Positions 12,201 to 24,425 of a DNA stretch of 64,000 bases are shown here, piece after piece. The notes under the pieces were generated by a model. It saw only the letters and a program-made list of their open reading frames with translations, had not been told where the DNA came from and made no database searches. A program made the position numbers and the translations under genes. Source of the stretch: Acanthaster planci (Eukaryota > Echinodermata > Asteroidea > Valvatida > Acanthasteridae); assembly GCF_001949145.1 (NCBI RefSeq), contig NW_019091399.1, forward strand, positions 1,517,349-1,581,348. Reading direction: 5' to 3'. Positions within the stretch are counted from its first letter, which is position 1. The number at the start of each line of letters is the position of its first letter.

Positions 12201-15200
12201 TAAGTTTTACAGAAAACCAATCAAGATGAACAGTGCCCTCATGTGTCAAGAGATAAAAACAAAACCTCAATCAGAGGGTAATAATAAAACGTAATAACTG
12301 GTAACAAAAAAAGATGGGCAATCCATTAATTTCACATCATTCAGTAGTGTGGGCATTCAAGTGTTTGAATATGCCCTTTAATCTTGACATAAGGAAAGGA
12401 AACTGTGACAGCAGTCCCTCCCACTTCTCATCTCTCATATCCTGCTTATTCATAGCTCATTGCCACACTGGCTACACAAAGCTTGGTATTCACTGGTACT
12501 CTCATCTGGCGAGCTTCACCGGTGCAACAACGTTCCCTGGCAAAGAATCTCTTTTCCCTCTCTTCCCCCCACCCTCGACACACTCATAACTTGGCAAGGT
12601 GGGATGCATGTAAACTTCTGAGGGGAAAGGGGCTGCAGCCAGACGGATCTCTTCCAAATGTCGAGTGCTTTTGTGCTTGGGTTTTGCGGGCGAGGCATCC
12701 CGGCACCAACCTGTGCCAGGGATTTTTGTTGTGGGGAAACTACTGGAAATTCATAGGTCATCAAGTTGGTTGGAGGGAGGGATTACACATTCATTTGTCC
12801 CTGGTCAAGTTTTTTGTCTCTCTAGTGCTTGCTGTGGAAGGACCGTTGGCAAATGCTGGTTGGCCAAGTTGTGTGACCATGCTGTTTTAGGGTGCCCCAG
12901 TAGTCAGTGGAAACAAGCCCCCTTTTCTCCCCTCAGCAAACTCGGGCCAAGGAACAGTAACCTGAAGTTTGAAGTGCCCCTCCCACAACCTTGCCCTGCC
13001 AGGACTTTAAGCTAACATAAGGGTAATTTTAAGTTTTAAAATAGTGAAGATCTGAAAGTCACAATTTGCAATCCTCTGTTACTTTTTCAAAAAAGTTTGA
13101 TAAAGACCATCATAGTTTTAAAAATTAATGGGAGGATGAGACTTAACTTTCATTTGTAAATAAACAGCCTCAATGAAGCACAGGCACTTTTTATCCATTT
13201 TGCTATGGGCACATCAAACCCAATGACGCAAATTCAAAGCTTCAATTCAAAGACTTCCCACTTGGTTCTGATAATACCTTCAAAAAGTTCTGGGATAAGA
13301 GGTGAAACTGGTAACACAGATAAAATCTAAGAAATGTTAAATGGCTGTGTTGACATCTCTCCGTGCTCCAATTATAATTGTATATGCTGCACATTGAAAT
13401 TAACAGAATTTGTGTCAAAAACAAGGTTTAAAACAGGGTTTCCATTGCAATGCCATTTTTAAGGCAAACTCACAGTAGCCGTGCTGACTTAAACACTCTC
13501 CTTCAGCATTTGATTTGGACAAGCTACAATTTTATCAGCAGACGCCTGTCACTACATCTCCAAAACATCATATATCCCCTTTTGGCAGTTCACAGGTCAA
13601 ATCTGCTTTACAGGTATAACAAATGTACAGGAAACAAACATTCTTTTGTCAAAAGCCTTGAGGTCTGCTTTGGGCAACCTTGAACCTTGCCAAAAAAAAT
13701 TGTCTGTGTATCACTCTTGGCAATAACTTGCTACTTCAGCAGAAAGGTGACTGAGCCTACCCATTTTTAGTTTTCATTGAAGAAAAGTTCACTGTCTAAG
13801 ACCTTGTCAAACCAATCCTCTCCAAGTGTTGACTGCAAGACCTGTATGCATGGAGACAGAGCAGGGCAGAAACGGGAACAAAATAAGGAAACCATTGTCT
13901 GAAATTTTAATGATGCCATATAAAGCCAAGGAGACTTCCCACATTCATCATCGCTGTGCTATCTGTATCTCAGGATGTCTCTCTTCATCAGACATGGTCA
14001 GGCATCTAGTAACTCGAAGCACCCCCGTTTCTTTTGGAACGCTCCAATGGGAGTGATTCGCAATACAGTGCATCCTAAAACATTTGGCTCAAAGTGACAC
14101 CTTCTTTGCTTTCAGGGGTTGGTATCTGTCACATGTTATTCTGCATTTAATCTTCAGTTTTTCACTGCTTCCTGCAGTATCACACAAATACAAATACACA
14201 TGGAAGCCTCGCCACTTAAGTCATAGTTAGTCACTCCCAAGTTCAGTTTTAATCTTGCAAGTCCAAAAAGCTGCAGAGTTCATGCATAAAAGGAACACTG
14301 TTTAGTATTTGCCCATATGGATTTTTTCCATGATGCAATGCCTTTCCTCTGTGGAAACCTCTTAGTGGGGTACCTCTATGTGAATAACTCCTCACAGAAC
14401 GCCGCACATTCATGCTGGGAGAAGGCAGTGTCAACAGCTGTTAGTGGCCAGACGGCAAGGGACAGCTAGGAAAGGGGTATTTCAACAAGATGTTCTTGGA
14501 GGGGTCCTGGGACTATCAATCCAAGGATGATAACTTCAACTGCTATGTACACTCTCAGTGTACAACTCATTTTTTTTGACGAGATTGTCTTCCTTTGACC
14601 ATAGCACACATAGTCATGCATTACTTCCTTTTTCAAGGAAATTCCCACATACAATTTGAAGCAATCAGATCACTACAAGCAAAGACACAACTAACTTGGA
14701 CAAAATTAAAACTACTGTGTTGCAGTCCAGTCCTTCTGCAGTTGTCAGGAGGAAGGAGATCCGTCCGCCAATTAAGGAGGGTTGGAGACGCAAAACCAGA
14801 CAAAAACTGGTCTCAAGGCGACTGTGGCTTGATTCCCTTTGATTTATTTCCAGGTGCCAATCAGCAATGAAAGTGTAACCAAAAAGAAACGGAAAACCCT
14901 GGCATCTAAAAGTTTGCCGAAATAGATATGAACACTAAAGCCAATGGGAAAGGGGCTAAAGTTATCCCCAAAGGAGCCATCTTCCTGTTACCGCCAGCCC
15001 ACCAAGGTGCAGGTCTCAAGCGTGGGAACTGTCATTGAGAAAAGCCCTGAAACTTCTAAAGTCCTGCCAAAATGTAATACAATGTAAGCGACTTCCGGCC
15101 GAAAGGGCGTTGCTTTGATATAACATATTAAGTCTGCAAACTGCAAGGAACCCTCATACCCATGCACTGATCTCATGCCAGAGATCGGTAGGACAGAATT

Positions 15201-16335
15201 CATATTCACATTAAAAGTAATTATCTCACCAAGGATCTCCCCTGACCCCTACAACTACAACAGTGCAAAGTGATAAAACCAAGCTTTCTCACATATTCAT
15301 AATATACTTTATAACTTGCATTGTAATGATTAAAAAATATGCCTTTTGGCAAATGCATACCCGTCGGCTTGGGGGAGGGGAAGCACTTCAGCCTCAGAAG
15401 ACAAGTTTCCCTGACACCATCTTTTTAACAGGAAGTGAATACTTTCTACAGGACGACCCATAAAAAAATGCAACAGTTGCAAAAAACTGTCATTGTGAAA
15501 ATCTATTTTAGACACATAAAACTGGTATCATAAAATGCACCTGGGCTTAAACTTTGTTTGGGTACCACTTGTGAGTTGATTACTTTCTGTATGACTGGGC
15601 AATGAATATTTCCCTGATGTGATGTTAAATAGCTGCTGCATGTTAGAAGCTATGAACAGTGAAAACTGGTCCTCAACTTACCTTTGAAAACAAGCCTTTC
15701 ATAAATGTTTATTCAACAGGAAAAAAATCCTTATTCATCTTTTAAAGTTGTAAAACAGCCTTTATACCCTGTCTATTGCCTTGTCGTGTGGCCAATAGAT
15801 CAATCCAGTAACTCAGTAAGCCCCGCCCACTATTAACATGGGCACATAACATGTATTCTTCTCCAATGCCATACCACATGTTTCAGCCACATGCATCATA
15901 CGTGCGCGGATGCATGTCAGACTTTTGTGCACGCATGCCGGACACAAATCATGGTTGTGATTGGTCAGAACACAATCAGGTGAGGCTTAATGGATCGGTC
16001 TAGTCTCCAATGCCTTCCACATGTCTACCGCCTCGGTTGATGTTCACCTGTCGGTTGATGTTCACCTTTATCTGGGGCTAGGGTGCGTATTATCTGTTAC
16101 TGCTAGTCTAATTAGATCTTCAGATTTCAGCATAGTCCATCTTTCGCAGCTTCCACGTACATCTGCATTTCAGGAGGGTTATCCCACAGGAAGAAGTCAC
16201 ACAGCACGAGGTCAAGTAAGAGCAGTGGCCATCTGCGTCTCAATTAGCACGACCACCCGATTGCGAAAAAGTTTATGGAGTCGTTCATGAAAAACTGTCC
16301 ATCCATGTGGTGAGCATCACCTTGTACCCACCAAA
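9266..16335. other. Long non-coding stretch, A-rich on + strand
   Basis: No exon recognised on either strand. From about 10.5 kb the + strand becomes A-rich, and TTTATT (AATAAA on the minus strand) occurs near 10609. Part of it could therefore be the 3' untranslated region or last intron of the minus-strand gene whose exons lie at 19.4-21.6 kb. I could not find that gene's terminal coding exon here. Poly-C/poly-A runs lie near 10300-10460. Confidence 0.35.
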
Positions 16336-16337
16336 CG

Positions 16338-16643
16338 CAGCAATTAAGCAATGGGACGAATCTCATTGAGTTCTAACCACTACTCGCCAGCAATTAAGCA
16401 ATGGGACAGATCTCATTGAGCTCTAATCACTACTCACCAGCAATTAAGCAATGTGACGAATCTCATTGAGCTCTAATCACTACTCGCCAGCAATTAAGCA
16501 ATGGGACGAATCTCATTGAGCTCTAACCACTACTCGCCAGCAATTAAGCAATGGGACGAATCTCATTGAACTCTAATCACTACTCGCCAGCAATTAAGCA
16601 ATGGGACGAATCTCATTGAGCTCTAACCACTACTCGCCAGCAA
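16338..16643. repeat. Satellite: six copies of a 50-bp unit
   Basis: CAATTAAGCAATGGGACGAA recurs at 16341, 16391, 16441, 16491, 16541 and 16591, an exact 50-bp period, each copy followed by TCTCATTGAGCTCTAA and CACTACTCGCCAG. Copies differ at only a few positions, so the array is young. There are no unique spacers, which excludes a CRISPR array. Confidence 0.93.
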
Positions 16644-17227
16644 AACGTGCAACAATTGTTATTTTACATCACCTCACTTAAACTGTCATTGCTCATTCAA
16701 GCAAAAAGGAATCAAACTACAGTTGGTTTCTAAATGAAGCACAAGCGTAGCCCATTTTATGATGCCAAATTTATGTATTTGTATTGTGGATTCTCATAGT
16801 CACAGTTTTTGTAACTGCTGTGTTTTGTGGGACACCCTGTAGAGTAAAAAGAAAAACTACAGTTCCACACTTAATTCCCCACCAAGTGTTTGATATGAGT
16901 TCAGCGCTTTCCAAAGTTTTCTTTTAGACATAACTCTAGCCAAATACTGATGTTAGTTGCGACAAATGCTAATTATGCTCTCCAATTGGAAAAAACGGAA
17001 ACAGCCCATTCTGAAGCCCAAATGTTCCGGATGGAATTATAACTCCATTTTTCGATGAGTAACTGCAGGTGCCTCCCTGTGAGTAATCACGGTCCATATT
17101 GATTGGAAAGATGGAAAAAAAATATGACAACAACTGATTTAATTCACTTGCAGACAAACCACTCTTTACCGGGATCGGTGTAATGAAAGTGAGTAATCAA
17201 ACAGTCTTATCAGGACCACTGATAATT

Positions 17228-17350
17228 AAGGCCGCGTCCGAAACGGGCTTCCAGAGCTATGGCTAGGTCTATTGTCTACGCGTCTCCACGCATTTCCAAT
17301 GGAGTGAAGACCTAGACCTAGCACTAGACAAGAGATTCGGATGCAGCCTG
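17228..17350. mobile_element. Short MITE with GCGTCCGAA / TTCGGATGC ends
   Basis: About 122 bp, bounded by AAGGCCGCGTCCGAA and the inverted TTCGGATGCAGCCT. A second, inner inverted pair is CTAGGTCTATTGTCT against AGACCTAGACCTAGCACTAGAC. The small size, terminal inverted repeats and lack of coding capacity fit a MITE. The family is not identified. Confidence 0.6.
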
Positions 17351-19447
17351 AGTTATGCGCGGACAACTGCCATTAACAAACCATCCATCAATATCTATGA
17401 GAGATTTCAAAACAGTTTAGCCATGACAATGTGAAAAGGATGGCAACAGACACCTCACTGAAGTTGAGTGTCCCGTCTGCCAACATATCTCATTTGTACA
17501 AGGTCTTCTGCAGGTCGCAAGCCAATACAGTCATTCTAACCGTCCACTGAACACTAAATGTGTCTGCGGTAAACGCAGCGTTTGAACTGTGAGAGAATTC
17601 CATGATAAAAGGACACCACGTTCCCTCGTCCCCCTCCCTCCGTGTTGTTTCAAGAGATACTTGAATGGTATCAGTGGCTGTTTATGTAATGCTAGCACTG
17701 ACATGAAGCTAGCTATGACAGATTTTGTTCACATTACAATGAAATTGTTTGCGTAGTTCAACTCAAGCATGTCCCACACAGTGGAGCTCTGACGTCTGGT
17801 TACCAGGAGTGTAGTTGAGGCCATCGCAAGTCCAGTCACAAGTCATGTCCTAAGTAATAGGATGAACAGCGTTAACAATGAGTTGAACATCTTCAGGCTT
17901 AGCTTAAAACTTGACGACCTGTAGTAGGGGTTAGGACTTGTGACAGACTTAACTACAACCCCAGTGGTCAGGCTGCGTCATGTTCTGTTTCTCCACGGGA
18001 GTCCACAAACAGCTTCACGGCCAACCTCTGTTCCGTCTTTTGAGATGAACCCCAAAGTTGCTCTTCCGCACTGCACACAAATTCCCATACATCAAAGTAC
18101 ACACTCAGAACTGCACGTCCTTACAACCATATGCACTACATGCTCTGACCCATGACACAGGCAGAACAAACAAGACCCACATGCCCTGTGTGTGAAATAT
18201 CCAATGATTAGAAGTCCCTCAGTGACATACATGTAGGAAACCTTTTGAGTGGCACATCAGTGTATTTTGGTAACAATTCCAAGAGCTTAACTGGCCAAGT
18301 GCCAATTCTGCAAATTTCTTTATTAATGTCTACTGGGAATCCATTACTGTCTACAGAGCTTTACAATAAATCTCACGTCGACTATTTTTTCCTCTAGATT
18401 CCAAGAACATGAGCACTTAAATCTAAATGCAGGATGTCACAGAAGCCAACCTGTGGATAGTAAGGGCTACATGCGTCAAAGAGAAATTCTGCTTTGTCAC
18501 CTAGCAACAATGCCCCGTGAGACCCAAAAGCTGTGTGCAAATGCTTGTTTCTATAAATGTTGGGCACGGTGTACGCATGATTCGATTGTTTAACCTGGGG
18601 GGAGGGGGCTGTATGGGAACCTGACGTACAGCAGGTAAGGGTACTTAAGGGTTGATCCAACCTCTCTCTGTCAACAGTGAGGACATACTTGTGTCCACTG
18701 CACAGAATCCTTAGATCAATCCCAGGACAAGATTGTCACACCTCAGGCCCTAGTAATGGCAGAAATGTTGGCTTCACAAAGTAAGGCCGAGCTGTTCTGA
18801 ACATGCGCTGGCTGCATGTTTCCACCACAGCTGATGGGGCGAGGTGGAAGATGCAGATTGCAGATGTGTCCTTTCTAGAAATTCACAAGCCAGGCGTAGT
18901 CTCAGTGAACAAACCCTGTGTAATTCTGACTATGGCACTGACTCAGCCCAAAGATTACAAATATATGCATGCGCAGTGCTTCGGAATCCAATCTATCACT
19001 TGACACATCCCTCAGCTGGTTCTTGTTAAAACACAAATTGTGACAGGGAAAAAGACTTCTACGGGGAAGTGTCTATTAGTCTTTTTTTATCCAAGTCACA
19101 TTTCATCAATACTTTGCTGTGGGTATTCCTGGGTGACAGCAAACGATCAAATGGCCTTGCACTTTTTGAACCTCAGAATGTAAAATTTTACAGTAACAAA
19201 ATGATCTTGCACGGTGGTATTCAGGATATGCTTCAAGAGCTGATTTATTCCACTTTTGAAGAGGGATTCTGATATTTTTGTCTTCTCTATATCTCTACAG
19301 ATGAAAATACAGATACCTTCAGAATATCACTCGCATTGTCACTAAAGCTACTGTGCCCCAGCGAAGGTTACGTGTACATAAGTGTACAGATGTTGTGAAC
19401 TGTGGCTAAGACTGAAAATGTAGACGGAAGTGGTAAGCATACATTAC
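17351..19447. other. Non-coding region downstream of the unnamed minus-strand gene
   Basis: No convincing exon. It should contain the next downstream exon or the 3' end of the minus-strand gene, since the exon at 19448-19588 ends with a clean donor, but I could not find a candidate with a good acceptor and a stop. An 88-codon minus open frame at 18394-18660 has no supporting splice signal. Confidence 0.3.
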
Positions 19448-21636
19448 CTCGACTGACTGGAATGAATCTGTAATTGATGACCCTGCCATTGCCTCTTCCC
19501 CTACGGGGGCTGGTTGGGATGTCTCCAAAGAATTGGTTGCATTGTTGCCCTCGAAGAAGTCCAACTCTGAGAACTCAGTGAAGTCATCCTGATGTGTCAG
19601 ACAAAAAAATTAAAACAACCAAAGCAAAATTCACAAAAGGATTATCTTTTTAAAAAAATCAGTAAATAATCATAAAACAAGACACTTTTGAAACATGGAG
19701 ATTGTGCTTGCAATTTTGAAATCCTGCAGGTGCAGACACCGTGTCTTGATTAACACAAAGGTTGTCATTTGACATTCACTGCTTTTATGTTCAGAACACT
19801 TCACAAAGAAAAGACTACAAATGCACTCTTTGTTATGCCGCAATTAGAGAGTTCTGGCTGTGGCTAAAAATAATACAAGCGCCTATGGCAGCCGCTGCTT
19901 AGTGGCTGAGCCATTCCCCATACATGTGTCAGTTACTTTCAGTCACAGCAACTACTTTCTGACACACCTTAGAAGTACCAAAAACTAGTGTACAGAAATA
20001 ATTTTGTACAAAAATCTTAAATTGTTTGACTATTATACATGTATATCACATGAGGTCTTGTGACTGTAAAATCAATTGCCCTTAACTAAAACCTTTATTG
20101 TTTTGGCCAGAAATCTTGCTCAATGAGACAACATGTATTGGTTATTTACAAGAGATACAACCAGATCTAACATGTCAAACCCAAGGCCAAACAGCATCAA
20201 AGTCTGAGGCAAGTGAGGATCCAACAGAGACACTGTTTAACGAGACTGGGCTCCTGCTGTCTCTGTATTGACAGTTATGCTGTTGACTCTTTGATGCAAC
20301 AAGGCCCCACAGATTTGGACACCTATTTTTATGTTCAGCAGCGTAAAGATGAAGGCTGAAAGCAGCCTGACAAATCACACAACACAGAGCTACAATTCCA
20401 TAAGCCTGGCCCGCTTAACACTGGCTCTTTGTCTGAGGAAGGCAGAAGCTCTTGGCAATGAACCAGGAGCTTGTTGCCTGTGAACTAAACCACAGATCCC
20501 TGATCGTGATTCAGATCCGTGTGAAACAAACAGGTCCTAACATTAGCCAGCAGATGCCCATGGATCAAATCCCACAAAATCCTACACAACTTACATGTAC
20601 CTCAAAGCTAACACCCTCTGCTCCTATGGACTGACTGAGGGGTGTACGCTGCCCGTCCTGCTGGCTAGAGGCTGATTGGGAGCTGGTAGACAGCTTCTTA
20701 GAAGACTATGAAAGATGACATGAGATACATAAAAGCCTTTTCAGGAGGAAAGCCTTTAAAATCCATTTTTACATGAAAGGAAAAGGGTAAGGATGTGTGT
20801 ACAAGCATGAATATCAAGGATAAGAAAGCAGAATCTGAGAACTGTTGTAATTTGCAAGCAACATCCAGGAAGTAGTGTTTAGTCACAACAAAACCAAGGA
20901 AAAACATTTTGAGATGATGTTCCATATATGCATGAGTGAAATGATGGAACTGCAGCTATGCAAGATGAGCAGTCTGCAGTTATTCTGGGAATCAGGTGGA
21001 CAGTGGGCAAATAAAACCTAGTTGGAAAAGAAGAGAGTATCACAAATGGGCAAGGAACAGGCTCAAAACTGTCCCAATATGAAGGAAATTCCGTGCAACT
21101 CCGAAACAGAAGAAGATGGCAATGTAAACTCCGACCAACAGTCAGAGTTGGTGAACTGAACATCAAGCCTTGCACCCAGTTACCTCGAGAGTTGAAGTCG
21201 CAGCAGGCAGTGTGACTCCCATGTGTTGGTGAGCGATGGAATGCAGCTGGGAGGAGAGACTGGATACCAAACCAGTTGAGTTTGGTACCTACACAGTCAT
21301 ACAGTAATAAGGAAAAGTACATTGGTATTATCTGAAAGGTGCATGTGCTTCAAGTGATGATAACATATACAAAGGGTTTTTATGTCAATGAAAAACTGTG
21401 CATGTAGCAGAGGAATGAGGGAGAGGCTGATCAAAAGTAAGGTTAAATGTGGAGAGGGGAACAATAAATGAAGATGCTGAGAAAACCTGAACTCATCCGT
21501 ACTTTTCACCCACCTTCAGGAGTGAGAAACACTTCTGTCTGAATTCATCATTGGAGCTGTGACTCACAATTGTGGAGACAGCCTCAGTGATGTTGGCAAC
21601 AGAGCATCGGATGTTGTCCTCCTTTGCCTTTAAATT
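19448..21636 (-). CDS. Unnamed multi-exon gene, four phase-0 exons (partial)
   Basis: Four exons in transcription order: 21514-21636 (41 codons), 21184-21288 (35), 20601-20705 (35) and 19448-19588 (47). Each has an AG acceptor and GT donor, and every junction is phase 0, so they join into 158 uninterrupted codons. The first exon (NLKAKEDNIRCS...) looks helical. The middle is Ser/Gln-rich and probably disordered. The last carries an acidic-aromatic stretch, DDFTEFSELDFFEG, of the kind seen in short linear motifs that bind clathrin-adaptor appendages. I do not recognise the family, and neither a start nor a stop codon was found. Upstream exons may lie in or beyond the N gap at 22089-22288. Transcription is divergent from ARID4. 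Confidence 0.7.
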
Positions 21637-22088
21637 CTAAGGCAAACAAATCAGTGAACACAAACAATTTTATGCTGAAATGTTCACACCAGAGGAAATG
21701 CTTGATGCTGCCTTATCACGAATTCCTTTCAAAGAACAATTTACAATCGACAGGAAAATTCACTCTACACATTTTTTTTCAACGAAGGCTCATTTATGAG
21801 ATTGCATTCTCTTATTATTCACTGCTGTGTTGCACACAATCCTGTAAAACAGACGGAAACAAAGAAAGTACAGTATAAACATACATATTGACATGTATGG
21901 CATGATTTTAAGAATTTAATTGGGACAATGTTTCACCACACTACTACCCTTGAGCTATAAGGTTCCTCATTCTACCTACTGTGGAGTTCCACAACTCAAG
22001 GGGTACTCTCCTACTTTCAGCCCAGCACCATTTCTAAAACACAAATCTGAAAGTTTTTTGACGGAGTGAGAACCACCCATTTGACGAC

Positions 22089-22288
22089 NNNNNNNNNNNN
22101 NNNNNNNNNNNNNNNNNNNNNNNNNNNNNNNNNNNNNNNNNNNNNNNNNNNNNNNNNNNNNNNNNNNNNNNNNNNNNNNNNNNNNNNNNNNNNNNNNNNN
22201 NNNNNNNNNNNNNNNNNNNNNNNNNNNNNNNNNNNNNNNNNNNNNNNNNNNNNNNNNNNNNNNNNNNNNNNNNNNNNNNNNNNNNNNN
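22089..22288. other. Assembly gap, 200 N
   Basis: Exactly 200 consecutive N. A round number usually marks a scaffold gap of arbitrary length. It lies upstream of the first exon found for the unnamed minus-strand gene and may hide further exons of it. Confidence 0.98.
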
Positions 22289-23084
22289 CAGCTTGGGTCA
22301 CTCCATTCCTCAACTAACCCAGCACACCAGGATTGCAGTGACAGTGTGTGCACTAACTGAGTAATCGCAATGCCTTGCCGATGCATGGGAATTGAATTGA
22401 GATTGACAATGATAATTGTGCAATGCTGTCACTACAGAACTTAGAAGTCACATTACACTTACCATAACTATAGATGGACGTACATGTAGCTTTTGCAACC
22501 TGAGGTCAAAGTGAGGTGAAAACACTGTTAACTTGTCGCAATGTAGCGGTTTGTATTCACCACAAAAGGTCACAAAGCTCCCAGATGTCACAAAGAGTTG
22601 CATCTATCTATTGTGTAAATCAACAACTAGAATTAGAAGTCATTACTGCATGCATGATAGGTGGTACACGCGCATGACATGCCTCTTTGTAAGTCTTACT
22701 GTCTTAGACTACTAGGGTGTCGTGATTTGCCAGATGCACAAGTGCGTCAAGCTGAAGAACGTGCGTTTGAGTGAGGTGCCACAGCAGTTATAGCCTCTCT
22801 CAGATTAGTCTATTGTCACTTCGACAAAAGAAACATCATTGAGACCATGCATAGCCTTGGTGACCACTTTGCAGAACACTTGCACAGTGTGCGCCAACAC
22901 CCGGTCTCACTGTCGCATAGCACTTTTCCTCACCACCGCATATTCTCCGTGATGTAAGCATCTACATCCTTCGGAAAGCGCCATCTGTTGTACAGAGTAA
23001 GGAACTGGAGCAGAGCGTAATCTTCAAACTTGGAATGCTGCATCGAGGTGGAATGAACGTGGATTTTTCTGCGTTCATTCAGAA

Positions 23085-23170
23085 CTGAATCTGCTTGCCC
23101 TGATGAAGGTACACAGTTACCAAAAGCTCGGCAATAAGATAAATTAAGAGCACTAGTAACTGTATTTATT
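23085..23170 (+). repeat. Hammerhead-like repeat, left inverted copy
   Basis: CTGATGA at 23100-23106 is followed by the hairpin GGTA/TACC and then AAAAGCTCGGCAA. The copy at 23715-23810 is its inverted partner (shared AACTGAATCTGCTTGCCCTGA and GGCAAT words). The CTGATGA-hairpin-(G)AAA order matches the hammerhead core, but here the GAAA has become CAAAA, so this copy should be inactive even if the family once encoded a ribozyme. Confidence 0.45.
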
Positions 23171-23257
23171 TCTTTCAGTATTCTGATCACGGTGCTACGT
23201 AGGCCTTCATATTTCTCAATAAAAGAAATGTATGAGTTATCTGGGAACAGGTCGATT

Positions 23258-23422
23258 CGTACCTTGGACAACTCGTACCTTGGACAATTCGTACCATCAA
23301 CTCGACTTAATTGCACCAACTTGTACCTTTGCAAAGTTGTACATGTACCTTGGCCAACTTGTACCTCCAGTATAGACAACTCGTACCTTTGGTACGTGAC
23401 AACTCGTACCTTGGTCAGAGCT
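23258..23422 (+). repeat. Degenerate tandem repeat around CAACTCGTACCTTGG
   Basis: About eight imperfect copies of an 18-nt word, (A)CAACTCGTACCTTGG, of varying spacing, from GATTCGTACCTTGGA to ACTCGTACCTTGGTC. The reverse-complement version recurs at 24228-24332. The array reads through a 149-codon minus open frame, which is repeat-driven. Confidence 0.65.
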
Positions 23423-23714
23423 TATTACTGCTGCAGTCATCATGAACAGTTTTTGGTTTCTCAGTCACAAGTACCTTGCTTAGAGCTTATTGTTGCAGTG
23501 GGGTCAATAAATTGGTTTCTCAGTCACCTACTTTGCTATTTTCAGCTAGGCCTACACTGCTTCCCGTACACTCTGGGAGGCCGATATGCTTCGACGTCGT
23601 TCATGTGTGTCAGGCCTAGGCATCTGAGGCAGAAATCAATCAAGGCTTAAATATAAGCCAATTAAGTCAACAGAGAAGAAATGTCTCTGAATGAGAGAGT
23701 GCCATCATTTCTCA

Positions 23715-23810
23715 AACAAAAATATAATAAATAATCAGTGCTCTGAATTATGCAATTGCCAAGCTTTCAGTAACTGGGTACCTTCGTCAGGGCAAGCAGA
23801 TTCAGTTATC
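23715..23810 (-). repeat. Hammerhead-like repeat, right inverted copy
   Basis: On the minus strand CTGACGA (23790-23784) is followed by a GGTA/TACT hairpin and an intact GAAA (23768-23765), then GCTTGGCAA. This copy keeps both conserved blocks of a hammerhead core. It is inverted relative to the copy at 23085-23170, and similarity continues about 50 bases past the core. Confidence 0.45.
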
Positions 23811-24227
23811 ACGCTCAGCTCTTAATGTAGCCGGCCGCCTCTATCCAAAATAGGCCCTCAATTTGGGGCTTTTTGTGAGAGAAATACCCGAACTGGAAAT
23901 TTTCAGTCCCAAATTTGGGATTTATAGAAATATTTGTATGATCCTTCCTGATTATGGCACGTCTTATTGTAAAAACCCCCATGGGATCACAAAATATTGA
24001 TGAGCTTGCACACAGAAATACAACCATTTGGTGGAATGCACCCATCGGGTTGTTTGACATCTGTCACTTAAACCAATGGCGCACAAATGCCCATGGAAGG
24101 ATAATATGCAGAAAATCATGCTGTCACTGTGTTTCTCTCCAGGAAATTTATAAAGGCATTTCCTTGATATGTTCCTTAAACATGTCAACAAGGAAAAATG
24201 AGAAAGTTAAGTGAATTGCGAACCTGA

Positions 24228-24332
24228 AAGTACGAGACGTCTTAACTCACGGTACGAGTTGCCCAAGGTGCGAGCCGTTCAAGGTACAAGTTGTCCAACA
24301 AACAACATGCCCAAGGTACGAGTTGACTCGAA
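24228..24332 (-). repeat. Inverted counterpart of the CAACTCGTACCTTGG array
   Basis: On the + strand the words read GGTACGAGTTGCCCAAGGTGCGAG, AGGTACAAGTTGTCC and AAGGTACGAGTTG, the reverse complement of the array at 23258-23422. Together they form the outer arms of a composite inverted structure of about 1.1 kb that also encloses the right hammerhead-like copy. Confidence 0.6.
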
Positions 24333-24425
24333 AGCAGTTATCCTATGGAGGAATACCTCCATGGTTGTCCCAGCAACATCCATTAAACACCCTCAGATAT
24401 GTCAGACACACCCCATCACCCCCCG

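Noticed and set aside
16338-16643. CRISPR-like array
   Set aside because: The whole 50-bp unit repeats with no variable spacers, and the genome is eukaryotic.
21976-22386. Open frames spanning the N gap
   Set aside because: Most of the frame is unknown bases; continuity cannot be claimed.
22930-23379. 149-codon minus-strand open frame
   Set aside because: It crosses the hammerhead-like copy and the CAACTCGTACC array; it is repeat-derived, with no splice support.
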